This document shows positions 34,475-37,379 of a stretch of DNA of 37,379 nt, in pieces. Both the position numbers and the translations under genes were made by a program. How positions within the stretch are numbered: the stretch's first letter is position 1; each line of letters starts with the position of its first letter. The notes under the pieces were generated by a model, which made no database searches, was not told the DNA's origin, and was given only the letters and a program-made list of their open reading frames with translations. The stretch is from an uncultured Ferrovum sp. (GTDB lineage Bacteria > Pseudomonadota > Gammaproteobacteria > Burkholderiales > Ferrovaceae): assembly GCA_903863375.1 (NCBI GenBank), contig CAIPBT010000088.1, positions 1 through 37,379 on the forward strand, in the 5' to 3' direction.

Positions 34475-37379
34475 ATGTCGAGCATGACGCCCGTTTCCCA
34501 GCCAGCCCCCTCCCCTGCTCCGGCTGCCCGGTCTACCCTGCGCCGCCTGGTGTTGCGTGGCCTGCTGCTCGGCCTGGTCCTGCTGCTGGCGCTGGTGGCC
34601 ACCCTGGCCGTGCTGTTCACGCGCATCCCGGCCCTGGCGCGCGGCCCGGGGGCGCATCTGGTTTCCCAGGTGATCGGCCGTCCCGTCACGCTGCAGGCCA
34701 TGTCGATCGACCCCTGGCACCTGCAGGTCAGGCTGGAGGGGCTGCAGGTTGGCGAATCTCCCCGGCTTGCCGGCCCACCGTTCGCCGAGCTGGCGGCCCT
34801 GGAGGTACAACTGGCGGCGGACAGTCTGTGGCACGGCTATCCGCATATCCGTCACCTGATCCTGCAACAGCCAACCATTCGCCTCGCGCGTGGCAGGGAT
34901 GGATCGCTCAGCGTGCAGGACCTGTTCGACCGGTTCCTCAAAAAACCCAGTACCGGCGCTTCGCCGGCGCTGGTGCTGGAAGACCTGCAGCTGCATGGTG
35001 GTACCTTGCGCTGGGACGACCACCGGACCGGTGGACGGCATGCGCTGACCGGACTGGAAGTGGCCTTGCCCTGGTTTTCCACCCGACCACAGGACACCGC
35101 CCGTGCCGTCGAACCCCAGCTCTACGGACGGCTGGATGATCGCCTGCTGGTGCTGTACGCCAGTGCCGCGGCCCGGGGTGGCGACGAGGCACTGGCCGCG
35201 CATTTTGAAGTGGCGGACCTGCGCCTGCCGGACTACGTCGACCTGGTGCCGATCCCCGGCGGCATCCATCTGCGCGACGGCCGGTTCGATGCGCGCATGG
35301 ATGTACACGTGCGCACCCGTGCCGGCGCTTTGCCCCAGCTGGTGCTGAACGGTCGGTTTGACCTGCGCCAGCTGGATGTCCGCGAAGACGCCAGTGCGCC
35401 CACCCCCTTGCTGGCCCTGCAGCGCCTGGACATTCCCGTCACCGAATTCGACCTCGATGCCCGCAGCCTGCATCTGGGACAACTCACCGTGCAGGGCTTC
35501 CAGACCCGCGCCAGCCGGGCCGCTGACGGAAGCCTGGACTGGGTGCACCTGCTGCAGAAGGTCGAGTCGGCCCGTCCTGCCCAGCGTACCGACGAGGGGC
35601 ATGCACCGCCGGCAGGGCTGACGCGTGTGCGCATTGACGGCCTGGACTTTGCCGATGGGCGGGGCACCTGGGACGATGCCGCCACCGGTGCCCCGGTGCA
35701 TGTGGCACTCACCCGGACTAGCGTGCGGCTGGGCGCGCTGCGCTGGCCAGAGGCCGGCGCCATTCCTCTGCAAGTCGATCTGGTGGGTGACCATCAGGAG
35801 CATGCCCGGCTGGACGGCGTGCTGCATCTGCCCGGACCGATCCTGGACGGCCAGCTGACGCTCGAACGCGTGGATGTACAACGGGGCGCACCCTACTTTG
35901 CGGGCGCCCTGCCCGTTCGGGTCGACAGTGCGGCGTTTGGCGCGCAGGCTCACCTGCTGCTGGGCGTGAACGACCATCAGCCCTTTGCCGCCATCGACCA
36001 CCTGCAGTTCAACCTGCCGCGGCTGGAGGTACGAAAGCGCGACGGCGACAACCTGATGGTGCGGCTGCGGGATTTCCGGATCGAGGGACTGCAGGCCGAT
36101 TCGCGGCAAGGATCGCTGCAGGTCAACCGGATTGCCTGGGGCAGCCTGCAGACCGGATATGCCGCCGGCAGTGGCGCGGCGTGGCTGACCGGGGTGACCG
36201 GCAGCCAGGCCACCCGTCAGCTGCAGGTTGGTGCACTGCAGGTCAGTGACCTTGCCCTGCCAGCCAACGGCCACGGCACCCTGTTGCGCGCCGAGGGATT
36301 GACGGCGGATCTGACCGGGCAGGTCTACAGTCTGCACAACCTGGTAGCGACCGATCTCGCGCTGCCCTCAGGATTGGCCGTAGCATCCGTCACCCTGGCG
36401 GATGCCCGTGCCGAACTGACCACAGCCCATTACCGGGCAGGCCTGCTCAATGCCGGCGGGGTGCAGGCCCCCGGCCAGAACCAGATCGCCAGCCTGTCGC
36501 TGCGCAACGCCGATATCGCCCTGGGTGCGCAACACCGCATCGCGCTGGCCGACCTCGACGGCACCGGGTTTGCACTGCTGGGACGGATCCAGCTGCCCAC
36601 CCTGCAGGCGCACGGCGGGCAGATCGACCTCGACGCAAAGACCTTCGCCATCGACAGCGTGCGCCTGGCCGACGGTCAGCTTGACCTGCAGCGGCAAGCC
36701 GATGGCAGTTTCGATTCAGGCACGCTGCGCCAGTTGCTGCAGGCCATCCCGGGCTATGTGCCGCCCGCCGCGACGGCGCCGGTGCCGGTGCCGCCTGCCG
36801 CAGCGATCGGTCATGACTCGGCCGCCGGCCCACCGACCGACGGCATCGCGGGCTGGCAGGGGCGCTTGGGCGACCTGCAGATCGACAGGCTCTCTGGTCA
36901 CCTGCGCGACCTCAGCCACCGCAAGCCTGCAGAGGTGCGCTGGCAGAACCTGCAGTTGGCCCTGCACGGCTTGTCCACCCGCTCAAGCGATGCCGCCACC
37001 CTGGCCTTCAGCAGCGAGTTGAACCAGAGTGGCCGGATCAGCCTGAAAGGCCGCCTGCGCGCCGCGCCGCTCGACGGACGCCTGCACCTGGTGCTGACGT
37101 CTCTGCATCTGCCCGACGTCCTGCCCTGGTTGCCGGTGCGTCTGCCGATCCTGTTTCCATCCGGCGAGTTCGCGCTGGACGGCACCCTGCGCGCCAGTGG
37201 CACGTTTGCCCAACCTGCCTTCCTGATCGAAGGCAGCAGCAGCATGACCGGCGTGAAGATCCTGAATGCAGCAACCGCCGAGCCGATCCTCGGCTGGGAA
37301 ACGTTGGCAGGCCAGGAAGTCCGGATCAATACCCAGCCACTGGATGTGGCGATTGGCACCATCCGGCTGGTCGGCCTGA
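34475..37379 (+). CDS. DUF748/AsmA-like large envelope protein, 3' end outside window
   Basis: Open frame of 968 codons that runs off the right edge. A short Pro/Ala-rich cytoplasmic start is followed by one membrane helix (residues about 26-48, LVLRGLLLGLVLLLALVATL). After it comes a long periplasmic region of repeated beta strands in the DUF748/AsmA style (VIGRPVTLQAMSIDPWHLQV, then many L-x-L-x-G turns). AsmA-like proteins span the periplasm and have been linked to lipid transport and outer-membrane assembly; the role of this one is not known. Start: ATG at 34475, or ATG at 34484 in the same frame; neither has a good ribosome site. It lies 72 bases after ldcA. Confidence 0.85.
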   Translation, partial: MSSMTPVSQPAPSPAPAARSTLRRLVLRGLLLGLVLLLALVATLAVLFTRIPALARGPGAHLVSQVIGRPVTLQAMSIDPWHLQVRLEGLQVGESPRLAGPPFAELAALEVQLAADSLWHGYPHIRHLILQQPTIRLARGRDGSLSVQDLFDRFLKKPSTGASPALVLEDLQLHGGTLRWDDHRTGGRHALTGLEVALPWFSTRPQDTARAVEPQLYGRLDDRLLVLYASAAARGGDEALAAHFEVADLRLPDYVDLVPIPGGIHLRDGRFDARMDVHVRTRAGALPQLVLNGRFDLRQLDVREDASAPTPLLALQRLDIPVTEFDLDARSLHLGQLTVQGFQTRASRAADGSLDWVHLLQKVESARPAQRTDEGHAPPAGLTRVRIDGLDFADGRGTWDDAATGAPVHVALTRTSVRLGALRWPEAGAIPLQVDLVGDHQEHARLDGVLHLPGPILDGQLTLERVDVQRGAPYFAGALPVRVDSAAFGAQAHLLLGVNDHQPFAAIDHLQFNLPRLEVRKRDGDNLMVRLRDFRIEGLQADSRQGSLQVNRIAWGSLQTGYAAGSGAAWLTGVTGSQATRQLQVGALQVSDLALPANGHGTLLRAEGLTADLTGQVYSLHNLVATDLALPSGLAVASVTLADARAELTTAHYRAGLLNAGGVQAPGQNQIASLSLRNADIALGAQHRIALADLDGTGFALLGRIQLPTLQAHGGQIDLDAKTFAIDSVRLADGQLDLQRQADGSFDSGTLRQLLQAIPGYVPPAATAPVPVPPAAAIGHDSAAGPPTDGIAGWQGRLGDLQIDRLSGHLRDLSHRKPAEVRWQNLQLALHGLSTRSSDAATLAFSSELNQSGRISLKGRLRAAPLDGRLHLVLTSLHLPDVLPWLPVRLPILFPSGEFALDGTLRASGTFAQPAFLIEGSSSMTGVKILNAATAEPILGWETLAGQEVRINTQPLDVAIGTIRLVGL

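Noticed and set aside
34379-36337. 652-codon open frame opposite the DUF748 gene
   Set aside because: The plus-strand frame has a membrane helix and a continuous AsmA-like pattern; the antisense translation is Gln/Arg-rich with no fold.
1-37379. CRISPR arrays, insertion sequences, prophage, tRNA or rRNA genes
   Set aside because: No regularly spaced direct repeats with unique spacers, no transposase or integrase motifs, and no recognisable tRNA or rRNA sequence on either strand. Composition looks even throughout.

Overview
The window looks like chromosomal core genome of a GC-rich Gram-negative betaproteobacterium. This is inferred from gene order and gene content, not from any rRNA gene. 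The main clue is an 18-gene block on the minus strand, read in the order aroC-leuC-entericidin-leuD-leuB-asd-usg-fimV-truA-trpF-trpB-trpA-accD-folC-dedD-cvpA-purF-metZ. This is a layout I associate with Betaproteobacteria (Burkholderiales, Neisseriales and Nitrosomonadales relatives). lpxH (lipid A), FimV (type IV pilus and polar hub) and the periplasmic peptidoglycan enzymes fit a diderm cell with pili. I see no rRNA, tRNA, insertion sequence, prophage or CRISPR array.

Layout. 1-723: the 3' two thirds of dnaJ, convergent with cysS (806-2200, minus) across a shared hairpin terminator. 2282-6981, plus: an envelope and housekeeping run made of an exported TPR/NTF2-like protein, an L,D-transpeptidase, an exported cyclophilin, lpxH and a DUF2076 protein. 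7078-27445, minus: the 18-gene block. It covers chorismate (aroC), leucine (leuCDB), the aspartate-family branch point (asd), tryptophan (trpFBA), malonyl-CoA (accD), folate (folC), purine (purF) and methionine (metZ) synthesis, with tRNA modification (truA), cell division and envelope (dedD, cvpA) and polar assembly (fimV) in between. 27565-29844, plus: maeB, divergent from aroC. 30057-37379, plus: an HD-GYP protein, a GGDEF-like/EAL protein, an LD-carboxypeptidase and the start of a large AsmA-like DUF748 protein that runs off the window.

How the genes work together. In the minus block most junctions are short gaps or 4-14 base overlaps (ATGA or TTGA), which suggests translational coupling. 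Longer gaps that could hold control elements occur around the entericidin gene, before fimV and between trpB and trpA. The HD-GYP and EAL genes abut directly and look like a two-protein cyclic-di-GMP module with one degenerate domain in each protein.

Most of the window is ordinary, well-known biology, and I do not see a convincing new defence or mobile system. The points most worth a second look are: the degenerate HD-GYP/EAL pair; the USG-1-type Asd paralogue that has lost its nucleotide-binding and catalytic residues beside an intact asd; two near-identical hairpins flanking the entericidin gene inside the leu operon; a possible exported/cytosolic dual start in the cyclophilin gene; the unusual C-terminal tail on AroC; and hexanucleotide tracts that encode Pro-Ala linkers in both DedD and FimV.
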